Positions 42,452 to 50,393 of a DNA stretch of 64,000 nt are shown here, piece by piece. The notes below the pieces were generated by a model, which saw only the letters and a program-made list of their open reading frames with translations, had not been told where the DNA came from and made no database searches. Positions within the stretch are counted from its first letter, which is position 1, and every line of letters begins with the position of its first letter. A program made the translations under genes and the position numbers. Origin of the DNA: CAZQGO01 sp964593065 (GTDB lineage Bacteria > Oederibacteriota > JAAXVQ01). The DNA is taken from positions 66,727 to 130,726 of the forward strand of contig CAZQGO010000005.1 in the NCBI GenBank assembly GCA_964593065.1, in the 5' to 3' direction.

Positions 42452-44184
42452 TTAAGGTTTCGCCGGCAGCTCCGCCTGGAAAGTGACCTCCGTGTTCCGC
42501 GGCTGTTGGGCCGGATCCCCGGCGCGCGACGTCACCCGGTCGGGGGATACGCGGTAGGTCATGGTCAGATATTTGGCGACGGTCGCGGCCCGGTCCGCGG
42601 CCAGGGCCTTGCCGCCGGCAAAGCCGAGGATCACCAGCGTCAAATCCGGGTAGCGCTCGGCCAGGGCGCCGAACTGGTCCATGGCTTTTTTCGAGGCTTT
42701 GTCCACCGTGGCGGTGCCGGCCTTGAAGGTGATCCCGGGCAGGCGGCCGGACTTGATCCGGATTTCGATGAGATTCAGCGCGGTCTGGTATTTTTCCAGC
42801 CGTTCCTGTCGCTGATCCACGGCCGGCGCGGGCGCCTCGGCCGCGGGCTTGGCCTCCGCCGCGGGCTTGGCNNNNNNNNNNNNNNNNNNNNNNNNNNNNN
42901 NNNNNNNNNNNNNNNNNNNNNNNNNNNNNNNNNNNNNNNNNNNNNNNNNNNNNNNNNNNNNNNNNNNNNNNCCACGGCCGGCGCGGGCGCCTCGGCCGCG
43001 GGCTTGGCCTCCGCCGCGGGCTTGGCTTCCGCCGCGGGCTGGGCCTCGGGCGCGGCGGGCGCCTCTTTGGCCTTGGCCGGCTCGGGTTTGGGGATCAGGG
43101 GCTTGATGGGCACGCCCGCCAAGGGCGCCGTCTTGGGCGCCGAGACGACGTTCCCGCCGGGGAAGAATCCCAGGGTGAGCGAGGCGCGGTGCGTCATGCC
43201 CAGCTCGCCGTAGGGCACGAAGGCATAATCCACCTGGTATTTGATGGCGCCGGCCAAGATGGCGAACCCCGCCCCCGCCGTCAGACCGGCGAGGGAATCC
43301 AAGTCCTTGATTTCCGGGCCGATTTTGTAGCCCACGCGCACGGCGAATTCGGTGTTGGGGGAGATGTGCGCATATTCCCCGCCCAGGCTGACCTTGAGAT
43401 CATTGTCCACGGGAATGAGCACGTCGGCCGCAAAGGTCGCGCGGCCGAAGGGCGAGAACACTTCCTGGGCCACGTACCCCGCACCCAGCCGGAAATTGAT
43501 GGGCATCATCTGGTCGCTCGTCATGCCCAGGTTCTGCGCCACGAACCCGAAACGCAGCCCCCGGTCGCGCGTGGCGGACTCGCCGGCCACGCCCGCCGGA
43601 TTTTGAATTTCCTCGGTCTGGCGCCAGATGGCGCCGAGGTCCAAACCGCCGCCCAAAATGCTCGCGTCCGCGAAATTTTCGCTGACCACGCGCAGCGAGG
43701 CCCCGACCAGGACGTTTTTCACGAACTCGCTGTCCCCGGGAAACAGCCGGGCGAGCTTCTGGGCATAGGTGCCGATGAAGGCCACGTTCAAGGCCGAAAC
43801 TTCTTCGCCCGTGCCCGCGTAATTTCCGTACTGGTCCTCCAAGGTGCTGTCGATGCTGCCGGTGTGCAGGACCGCGATGCCGCCGCCCAGGGCGCCCGCG
43901 GGCCCCAGCGGCGTTCCATAGGCCAGATATTCGGTGCCGATTTCCTCGAACCAGAAACTGTGGATGAAACTGGCGGTGGGAGAGGCCAGCTGCACCAAGC
44001 CGGCGGGATTCCAATACAGGGTGTCCAGACCGTCTCCCAAGGCGATGTAGGTTTCCCCCATGGCCACCGGGCGCACGCCTTGGCCGGCTTTGAGGAAATT
44101 GGCGTTGGTGGTTCCCGGTCCTCCGCCCCAAATATTTCCATTGAACATGAAAAGGCATACCAAGGATATCAGGATGCGTTTCAT
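42452..44184 (-). CDS. PorV/PorQ-like barrel fused to an OmpA-like domain (spans an artefactual gap)
   Basis: Signal peptide, then NFLKAGQGVRPVAMGETYIA and LDTLYWNPAGLVQ, the PorV/PorQ barrel signature (about 20-340), then an Ala/Pro/Glu/Lys linker (AAEAKPAAEAKPAAEAPAPA) and an OmpA-like C-terminal domain (about 420-525; ITFKAGTATVDKASKKAMDQ, ADRAATVAKYL). The 100-N gap at 42872-42971 sits in the linker between two identical 55-bp copies. Removing the Ns and one copy gives one continuous frame of 525 residues. The OmpA-like part keeps the Arg of RAATV but has GFAGG where binders have the G-H-T-D motif, so peptidoglycan binding is uncertain. It is first in a run with the giant propeller protein 70 bp downstream. 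Confidence 0.85.
42817..42871. repeat. 55-bp direct copy, left of the gap
   Basis: Identical over 55 bp to 42972-43026 on the other side of the 100-N run. Exactly the pattern expected when a scaffolder fails to merge an overlap of one k-mer (k=55). Probably one copy in the genome. Confidence 0.9.
42872..42971. other. Assembly gap (100 N), probably artefactual
   Basis: Flanked by the identical 55-bp copies 42817-42871 and 42972-43026. Collapsing them restores an open frame through the barrel-OmpA gene, so the gap most likely has no real content. Confidence 0.9.
42972..43026. repeat. 55-bp direct copy, right of the gap
   Basis: Second copy of 42817-42871; see that entry. Confidence 0.9.
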
Positions 44185-44643
44185 GACGGCCTCACCTCGT
44201 ATAATAATATGGAAATATTCTCAACCAGAGGTTTACGCCAATAATTATACACACAATTTACATAAAAATCCTACAAAAAAATTACTATTTTATTATTCCA
44301 ATAAATTATTTATTGCAACATTAATAATGCAAACTCAAAACACTGTCATGAATATTATTTTTACCAATCAAGCCAAGGAAAATGCGTGAAATCCGATCCC
44401 CGCTCGCGAGAGGTTCGAACCTCCCGCCTCCGTCCGGGGGATGGTTGCCGATGGACAAAGAAAGGTCGCTGGAGGGTGGTGCAAAGGTGGGGCAAAGGCT
44501 GGAGGGATCGTTCCGGACATATCCGCGCCGCTCGCCGGTGGACGGCAGGCGCCGGGAATATCGCTCCCGCATGAAGACCTCCGCAGGCTGGCTGGAAACG
44601 AATAGGGCCGAACGGCCCGGCTGCAAAAAGCGAAAGTGATTTT
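44185..44643. other. Long intergenic region with promoter-like AT-rich half
   Basis: Bases 44185-44390 are strongly AT-rich and contain a perfect minus-strand TATAAT at 44249-44244, about 60 bp upstream of the barrel-OmpA start, without an obvious -35. Bases 44390-44643 are GC-rich and contain a palindrome GGTTCGAACC but no complete tRNA and no supported gene. The short open frames there look random. Confidence 0.5.
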
Positions 44644-45225
44644 CTAAATCTGGAAAAAACTGTCCACCTTTTTCGCGGCTTCCTTGATGGCGCTCACTTC
44701 CTTCTGGATTTTCTCCTTGTTCCCTTTCGGCAACTCGGCTTCGATCTGGCTCGCGGAAGCCCGCACGTCCTCCAGGAGCAGGCGGTCCTGCCGGACCACG
44801 CTGCGGAGCTTTTCAGTCATGTCGTTGAAGGCGCCCTCCAGTTCCCGGAGCTCGTCGCCTTTGCGCAAATTGACCATGATCTTCAGGTTGCCCTTGAGGA
44901 CTTCCTGGGTGCAGGCCACGAAGCGGAACAGGGGCCCGGCGACCTTGTGCGACAGGTAGACGCCCACCGTGATGTTGCACAAGGTGAGGAAAATGATGAT
45001 TGCGAGGACCACGCGGTAGATGAAATACAGGTTGGCGCCGGGGATTTCCGGCTTGGGCTGGGAGAAGACGTACAACACCGCCAGTCCGACGATGACCATT
45101 TCGATGAACATCGTGAAGATCAGAATCAGGGAGTACTTGAATTGCAGATCCATATTGATATAGATCTGCTTGCGTTTGAACTTGGGCGCCTGTGACGGCG
45201 GCGCAGCCTGCTCTGGCTTATTCAC
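44644..45225 (-). CDS. Two-helix membrane protein with HAMP domain and short coiled coil
   Basis: 193 residues from a GTG with AAGGGGG upstream. After a short Pro-rich cytoplasmic start come helix 1 (YSLILIFTMFIEMVIVGLAV), a short exported loop of about 15 residues, helix 2 (VVLAIIIFLTLCNITVGVYL) and a HAMP-like segment (KVAGPLFRFVACTQEVLKG, then LRKGDELRELEGAFNDM). The remaining about 60 residues are predicted coiled coil. There is no kinase, methyl-accepting or cyclase output domain, so it looks like a truncated or adaptor-type signal transducer. It lies 109 bp after the barrel gene at 45335 and could sense envelope or surface state. This role is inferred. Confidence 0.8.
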   Translation of the reverse strand: MNKPEQAAPPSQAPKFKRKQIYINMDLQFKYSLILIFTMFIEMVIVGLAVLYVFSQPKPEIPGANLYFIYRVVLAIIIFLTLCNITVGVYLSHKVAGPLFRFVACTQEVLKGNLKIMVNLRKGDELRELEGAFNDMTEKLRSVVRQDRLLLEDVRASASQIEAELPKGNKEKIQKEVSAIKEAAKKVDSFFQI

Positions 45226-45334
45226 TCCCGCACCCCCTTTGAATGGTCAGTCTGCGCACTTTGAATTTCCCCGCAAAATCAAGCCAAGCTTAGCATCGCC
45301 CCTCCGGCATGTCAACGGGAATAGCGCCGGGAAG

Positions 45335-46600
45335 CTATTCCACCAGCTCCACGGGCGAAACGCCCAGGGGCAGGATGCTCTGGATGTTGACGAACGCGTC
45401 CGGGGCCGTCCGGACCTCGCCGGCCGCGTCTTCCACGGAGAACACGACGCGGTAGCGCCCGTCGGGCATCGGATTGGTGCTGTCCATCAGTCCGTCCCAC
45501 ACGATATGGGTGGGCGGGAAACCCTCCCCGGAATACTTCTTGACCAGGGCGTTGGCCTCGTTGTGGATCTCCAGGCTCCAGAGCCGGACCTCGAATTTGG
45601 TCTGGCAGTGGATCTTCAGCACCGAGACCTTGTTGATGCCGACCGGCGAGAAGGTCTCGGGTTCGGGGACCACCTCCAGCACGAAGCCGCCGAAATAATA
45701 GGACAGGGCGATCTTATGCATCATCTCCACGGTCTGCAGCCCCAGGGCGTAATCCAGCTGGAAACCGCTGTAGCGGTAGCCGGCGCCGAGGCTGATCTCG
45801 GTGTCGTCGATGCCGGCCCGCAGGAAGAGGTCGCGCATGGGCGTCACTTCCATACCGAAGCGCGGCTTGATGGCGTCCTGCTCCATGTTCTTGGCCACGT
45901 CGAAATCGGCGCGCAGCTGCCCGTCCAGCAGCTTGGCCGCCGCGCCGAAGGTCATTTCCATGGGGTAGCGCTCGGTCTCGCTTTGCAGTTTGATGGCGGG
46001 CGCCACCAGGTTCTTGAACACTAAGCCCAGGTTGAGCAGCGGCCAGGGGCGGTACATCAGTCCCACGTCCAGGCCGAAGCCCGTGCCCGAGAGGCTGGCC
46101 ATGGACTGGTTGACCAGCTTGAGCGTGCCGCCGGCCGCCAGGGTGGGGGTGACGTCCGTGCCGAAGCCCAGGAGCGCGCCCAGCTGCTGGTTGGAAAAAT
46201 CCCCGGTCGGATCGCTGTACGTGTCCCGGCCCTCGGCCGAACCCTGGCTGAGATAAACCAGGCCCACGCCCAGGGTGCCGATGTAGGGGAAGATGTGCGC
46301 GTACCCGACGTATTCGTAGCTGTTCTGGTCGATCAGGCTCACATGCTGCAGGATGGCCTGGTTCTGGGCGATGCCGGACAGGCCGCCGGGATTCCAATAC
46401 ACGGCCGTGGCGTCGTCCGCCAAGCCGACGAACGCGCGTCCCAGCCCCAGGGCCCGCGCCCCCGCGCCGTAGTTGAGAAACGCGCCCGGCAACCCGGCGT
46501 CGCCTTCGGCGTGCACGCCGCGCGGCAGGACCAGCGCCGCGCACAACAGCACCAGCCAGCATGACAGTCCGCGTCGCGCACTCTGCAACGGCTTCCTCAT
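45335..46600 (-). CDS. PorV/PorQ-like outer-membrane barrel with C-terminal FlgD-like domain
   Basis: 421 residues, the same architecture as the barrel at 20752. A signal peptide is followed by LPGAFLNYGAGARALGLGRA and DDATAVYWNPGGLSGI (PorV/PorQ signature). The barrel runs to about 330 (KIALSYYFGGFVLEV), and a FlgD-like domain follows, with LWSLEIHNEANALVKKYSG, HIVWDGLMD and MPDGRYRVVFSVED. Its ATG overlaps the stop of the cargo gene (ATGA), so the two products are translationally coupled. Coupling of cargo with barrel favours a dedicated pair. Confidence 0.88.
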   Translation of the reverse strand: MRKPLQSARRGLSCWLVLLCAALVLPRGVHAEGDAGLPGAFLNYGAGARALGLGRAFVGLADDATAVYWNPGGLSGIAQNQAILQHVSLIDQNSYEYVGYAHIFPYIGTLGVGLVYLSQGSAEGRDTYSDPTGDFSNQQLGALLGFGTDVTPTLAAGGTLKLVNQSMASLSGTGFGLDVGLMYRPWPLLNLGLVFKNLVAPAIKLQSETERYPMEMTFGAAAKLLDGQLRADFDVAKNMEQDAIKPRFGMEVTPMRDLFLRAGIDDTEISLGAGYRYSGFQLDYALGLQTVEMMHKIALSYYFGGFVLEVVPEPETFSPVGINKVSVLKIHCQTKFEVRLWSLEIHNEANALVKKYSGEGFPPTHIVWDGLMDSTNPMPDGRYRVVFSVEDAAGEVRTAPDAFVNIQSILPLGVSPVELVE

Positions 46601-48306
46601 TTCAACACCCCCACACGGCGTTTGAATTCCTGACGCTTATCCCCGCGGGCCATGATCTTGACCAGGTAGATGCCGTTGCCGACCACGCGGCCTTCCTGAT
46701 TGCGCCCGTCCCAGGTCCAGGCCGCGCCCCCGGTCTGGGTGGCGCTGCGGGCGACCGGGTCGGCGGAATCCTTGGCGAAGTCCCGCGACAGCACGACCCG
46801 GCCGAAGGGGTCGTAGATGCGGATTTCCACGTCGCTGTCGCTTTCCAGGTAATAGTTGACGGACGTGCTCTGGTTGCGGGCCGGGTTGAACGGATTGGGA
46901 TAATTGAGGATTGCGCCCGCGGCCGGCGGAGCCACGGAGACCTTCACGTTGATGAGATTTTCGGCGTAGACCTGGCCCGACCAGGTATTGACCGCGCGCA
47001 CGCGGATTTGGGCCAGCTCGTTGATGTACCCGCCCGTGAAGGTGCTGGCCGCGTAGCCGGCGCTGTCCGTGGCGGTCTCGGTGAGCGAGAGATAGCCGTT
47101 GCCGACCACCTGTTCGAAGGCCACGGCGAAGGGATAGAGCGCGCTGTAGGTGGGGTTGCCGTAGGCGTCCAGGGCCAGGGCCGTGATCTGGGCCGCATGC
47201 CGGGTCTGAATCTCGCTGGGGGAAACCGCGAGCTGCAGGGCCGCGGGCAGGTTGGGATTCACGGTGATGGGCATGGTGGGCACGCTGGTCACCACCACGC
47301 TCGAACCCGAGGCCTTGTCCGCGCGCAGCAGGATCGAACCGGCGTGATCGTACGTGAACCAGCCGAAGTACGTGCCCGCGGGATTCGGGGGGCCGAGCGT
47401 GACCTGCTCGGTGGGCTGCCAGGTGCCCGGGGCCGGCGTGGTGCTGCCGGTGATGAAGCGCTTGAGCTCCAGGCGGTCGCCGTTGGCCGCGCTGATGCCC
47501 GGGTAGGGGTTGGAGGAATCCGTGGACACGGTGACGGTCAGGGGAAAGGGAATGCCGGCGGTCAGGGTCAGGGCCGACACCACGTGGGAATAGGCCTGGC
47601 TGGCGTCATACACGGTGACGTAGCGGCTGGCGGCATACGGTTGGGTGCTGGTCAGGGTGATGCCGCCGCTGATGCTGAAATTGACGGAAAAGTTGGCATG
47701 CCCGTCGCTCGTGACGATGCTGCCGCTGGGAGCAACGGAGCCGGCGGGATTGATCAAATCAATCGTGCCCGGCCAGGTTTTGTTCCAGTTCCAGTACTGG
47801 TCCACCACGTACACCGTGACCGGGTGGTCGGTGCCCTGGATCAAGTCCACGGTCGAGGGATTCACCCCGGGGCTCAAGCCCGGGGTGTAGGCCTGCCCGG
47901 GCACCACGATCAGGGAATCCACCACCGGGCCGGCGACGATCTGGGTGGCGATGCTGCCGGTGGTTCCGCCCTGCCCCGTGCAGGTGATGGTCACGCTGTC
48001 CGCGGCGGTTTTGATCTGGATCGAACCGATCCACTGGGTGGCCGAAGAGGCGGTGACGTACTGGAAAAAGCCGGAAGCCGTGGGCGAGTAGGTGCCGGGG
48101 CCCGTGGACACCGTGAAGGTGACGGAGCCGAAGTAGTCGTTGGAGGGCGTGCCGCCGTTGAAGGGCGTGATGGTCAGGCTGATGTAGCTGCCGGCAATGG
48201 TGGGCGGGTTGTCCCGCTCGATGACGAAATGCGTCACCGCGGCCTGAGCCGACGCCGCGGCGGCCAGCCATGCCAGGCACAAAAAGCTCCCAAGCAACCG
48301 TTTCAA
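46597..48306 (-). CDS. Secreted Ig/filamin-like protein with C-terminal FlgD-like domain
   Basis: 569 residues from a TTG at 48306 that has AAGGGG 8 bp upstream and directly opens the signal peptide MKRLLGSFLCLAWLAAAASA. A GTG at 48315 is in frame but lies inside that SD. Three or four Ig/filamin-like modules follow, including VYVVDQYWNWNKTW, the same DxYWN mark as in the 1910-residue cargo, and LALDAYGNPTYS. The last about 90 residues contain NYPNPFNPARN, IRIYDPFGRVVLSRDF and AWTWDGRNQEG, ending VGVLK. It is the smallest of the four cargo-type proteins and is coupled to the barrel gene by a 4-bp overlap. Confidence 0.86.
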   Translation of the reverse strand: MKRLLGSFLCLAWLAAAASAQAAVTHFVIERDNPPTIAGSYISLTITPFNGGTPSNDYFGSVTFTVSTGPGTYSPTASGFFQYVTASSATQWIGSIQIKTAADSVTITCTGQGGTTGSIATQIVAGPVVDSLIVVPGQAYTPGLSPGVNPSTVDLIQGTDHPVTVYVVDQYWNWNKTWPGTIDLINPAGSVAPSGSIVTSDGHANFSVNFSISGGITLTSTQPYAASRYVTVYDASQAYSHVVSALTLTAGIPFPLTVTVSTDSSNPYPGISAANGDRLELKRFITGSTTPAPGTWQPTEQVTLGPPNPAGTYFGWFTYDHAGSILLRADKASGSSVVVTSVPTMPITVNPNLPAALQLAVSPSEIQTRHAAQITALALDAYGNPTYSALYPFAVAFEQVVGNGYLSLTETATDSAGYAASTFTGGYINELAQIRVRAVNTWSGQVYAENLINVKVSVAPPAAGAILNYPNPFNPARNQSTSVNYYLESDSDVEIRIYDPFGRVVLSRDFAKDSADPVARSATQTGGAAWTWDGRNQEGRVVGNGIYLVKIMARGDKRQEFKRRVGVLK

Positions 48307-48335
48307 ATGACTCACCCCTTATCGGCTAAGAGCTT

Positions 48336-48447
48336 TTAGGGGAACCGCAGGTTCCCCTAACGCGGACGCCGATGCGTCCGGCTTCCCTGCCTACTTCCGT
48401 CGAGGGCTTCACCGCCACCGAACCCCCCGCCTCATGCTTCGCATGAG
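48336..48447 (-). ncRNA. Structured 5' leader with three perfect hairpins
   Basis: Three perfect short stem-loops lie between a promoter and the secreted-protein gene: 48431-48447 (7 bp, loop of 3), 48363-48380 (7 bp, loop of 4) and 48336-48360 (11 bp TTAGGGGAACC / GGTTCCCCTAA, loop of 3). Between them the RNA has a conserved-looking run, GGCGGTGAAGCCC then GGAAGTAGGCAGGGAAGCC. The last stem holds CCCCT, which could pair with the AGGGG of the SD. I do not recognise a known riboswitch class. An RNA regulatory element or a REP-like cluster are both possible. Confidence 0.5.
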
Positions 48448-48467
48448 TCCAAAGGTAATTTTCAAAT

Positions 48468-48495
48468 ATTATAATGGCAAGCAATTAAATAACAA
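48468..48495 (-). promoter_or_regulatory. Sigma70-type promoter of the secreted-protein/barrel pair
   Basis: Minus-strand TTGTTA (48495-48490, 4 of 6) and a perfect TATAAT (48473-48468) are 16 bp apart. The start near 48461 gives a leader of about 150 nt that contains the three hairpins. Confidence 0.6.
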
Positions 48496-48526
48496 AGAAA
48501 AATCTTGTCCTGCCCCGAGAACCCGG

Positions 48527-48549
48527 GGCCGGCGCGGCGGGCGCCGGCC
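48527..48549 (-). terminator. GC-rich hairpin after the GNAT/CCA-type fusion gene
   Basis: A perfect 8-bp stem GGCCGGCG / CGCCGGCC with a 7-nt loop begins just after the stop at 48551. A second small CCCCG hairpin follows. A five-U run comes only about 25 nt later, so termination is likely but not classic. Confidence 0.45.
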
Positions 48550-48550
48550 G

Positions 48551-50362
48551 TCAGCGCGGGCGGCGCGGGCGCGGTTTTTCCGCCGGGAGCGGAAAATGCC
48601 GCCGCACATATTTTTCCTCGCCGCTCCGGTCGGATACTTTCCCGTCCCAGCGGGCCGCCCGCAGGGCGGAGAGCATGCGCTCGTAGCCCGGGCCGGGCGC
48701 GTATCCCATTTGTTTCAGATCCCGCCCGGTCAGCGCGGTCCGCACGCGGTCCCGGCGCGCGAGATAATCGCGCACCCCGCGCGCGGCGGCGCGGTTTTTC
48801 AGTCTGGCCGCGGTCCAGAGCAGCGCCTCCGCGGGCAGGGGCCGCAACAGGACCGCGAGCCGGGAGGCCCGGAGGGCTTTCCCGGTCTCCAGGCGCTTCA
48901 GCGCGGCCCGCCCCGCCGCGTTCTGGACGCGCAGGACCTCGCGCGCCCGGCGCGCCAGGGGAAAGCGGCGGCTGAATTCCCCGGCCTCCCCGCGGGTCAG
49001 GCCGTCCAGCAGCGCGAGCAGGCGCGCCAAGACCCGGTCCGCGGGCGGCTGCAGAAACGGCGCCGCGAAATCGAGCTCGGCCTGCAGGCGCTCGCAGCAA
49101 GAGGCGCGGAGCGCGCCGCGCTGCAGGGCCGGGTGAATCCCCGCCAGCGCCCGGAAATCCGCCAGGCGGCGCAGAACCGCGGCGGGCCGTTCCTCCTCCA
49201 GGACGCGCAGGAGTTCGGCCAGGACGCGGGCGGGCGTCAAGCGCTCCACCCCACCCGCGCGTACGGCCGCGCGCAGCCGGCGCTCGGTGTGCGGCTCGAG
49301 GCGGAAGCGGAAGCGCTGCTCGTAGCGCGCGGCCCGGAAAATCCGGGTGGGATCGTCGTCGAAGCTGGCCGGATGCAAAATCCGGATCAGGCCCGCGGCC
49401 AGGTCCCCCCGGCCGCCGGCGACATCCACCAGCCGGCCGAAATCCCCGGCATTGATCCGCAGCGCCATGGCGTTGAGCGTGAAGTCCCGCCGCAGCAGAT
49501 CTTCCCGCAGCCCGGCCGGCCGGACCCGCGGCAGGGCCGCGGGCTGGGCGTAGGTCTCGGCCCGGGCCATGGCCACGTCCAGGCGCAGTCCGTCGGGGAG
49601 CGCGATCCGCGCCGTGTGAAACCGCTCGTGAGCGCGGACCCGGCCCTGCAGGCGGGCCGCCACCTCGCCGGCGTATTTCCGGGCGTCGCCCTCCACCACC
49701 ACATCGAGATCGTGCTGGCCCGTTCCCAGGAGCAGGTCCCGCACCGGGCCGCCGACCAGGGCCGCGCGCAGGCCCAGGCGGTCCGCCGCTTCCCCGGCCG
49801 CGCGCACCAGCTCCAGCTGCCGCCGCGGCAGGCGTTCGCGCAGCAGGCCGGCGAGATTCTCCGGCGGCTCGGCGCCGGGAAGCGGGGCGTTGGTCAGCAC
49901 CACGGAAACCTCGATTTGTCTTTCGGGAATGGACCAGTAGGCGCGCAGCAGGCGGTCCTTTTCCCCGGGGGAAACCCGCCGGAAGCCGTTGTGCTCGTAG
50001 AAGCGGACGGCCCAGGCGGCGTCCGCCCAGGTCCCGATGAGCACCGTGCCGGGAGTCTCGGCCAGGAGATAGGCGAGCAGCGCGCGGCCGATGCCCTGCC
50101 GGCGCCGGGCCGTCTTCACGTACGCGTGCCGGATCAGGGTCGCGTCCCGCACCCGCTGCCGGCCCATGACCCCCAGCAGTTCGCCCTGCTCCTCGTAGCC
50201 CCAGAATTCCACGCCGGCGCGGATTTCGCGGCGCAGTTCCTCTTGGGACATGTAGGGCTCGTGCCAGCGGTCCGGGGGGATCACGCCCCGGTAGGCCCGC
50301 GCCGCGTCGTTGATGATGGCGTGCACGCTGTGAAAGTCTTGCTCCCGGATCCGTCGGATCAT
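48551..50362 (-). CDS. GNAT acetyltransferase fused to a CCA-adding/poly(A) polymerase-type nucleotidyltransferase
   Basis: 603 residues in one open frame. Residues 1-152 are a GNAT domain: EELRREIRAGVEFWGYEEQG, the acetyl-CoA loop KTARRRQGIGRALLAYLL and AVRFYEHNGFRRV. Residues about 170-330 are a class II tRNA nucleotidyltransferase head: LVGGPVRDLLLG, HDLDVVVEGDA with the catalytic Asp pair, and LLRRDFTLNAMAL. DDPTRIFRAARYEQRFRF matches the following helical neck, and an Arg-rich helical tail continues to the end. The enzyme would add CCA or A to tRNA 3' ends. Whether it adds CC, A or all three cannot be told. A GNAT fusion is unusual; the usual partners are CBS, DHH or HD domains. Confidence 0.85.
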   Translation of the reverse strand: MIRRIREQDFHSVHAIINDAARAYRGVIPPDRWHEPYMSQEELRREIRAGVEFWGYEEQGELLGVMGRQRVRDATLIRHAYVKTARRRQGIGRALLAYLLAETPGTVLIGTWADAAWAVRFYEHNGFRRVSPGEKDRLLRAYWSIPERQIEVSVVLTNAPLPGAEPPENLAGLLRERLPRRQLELVRAAGEAADRLGLRAALVGGPVRDLLLGTGQHDLDVVVEGDARKYAGEVAARLQGRVRAHERFHTARIALPDGLRLDVAMARAETYAQPAALPRVRPAGLREDLLRRDFTLNAMALRINAGDFGRLVDVAGGRGDLAAGLIRILHPASFDDDPTRIFRAARYEQRFRFRLEPHTERRLRAAVRAGGVERLTPARVLAELLRVLEEERPAAVLRRLADFRALAGIHPALQRGALRASCCERLQAELDFAAPFLQPPADRVLARLLALLDGLTRGEAGEFSRRFPLARRAREVLRVQNAAGRAALKRLETGKALRASRLAVLLRPLPAEALLWTAARLKNRAAARGVRDYLARRDRVRTALTGRDLKQMGYAPGPGYERMLSALRAARWDGKVSDRSGEEKYVRRHFPLPAEKPRPRRPR

Positions 50363-50393
50363 GCCGGCCCCGTTTCCGCCGCGCCCGGTAAAA

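Noticed and set aside
44385..44440. GGTTCGAACC resembling a tRNA T-arm
   Set aside because: The T-stem does not pair with a 7-nt loop on either strand, and no D-arm, anticodon arm or acceptor stem could be fitted around it.
44382..44639. Short open frames in the intergenic region (both strands)
   Set aside because: No ribosome-binding site, Arg/Gly/Ser-rich random composition, no domain or membrane segment.
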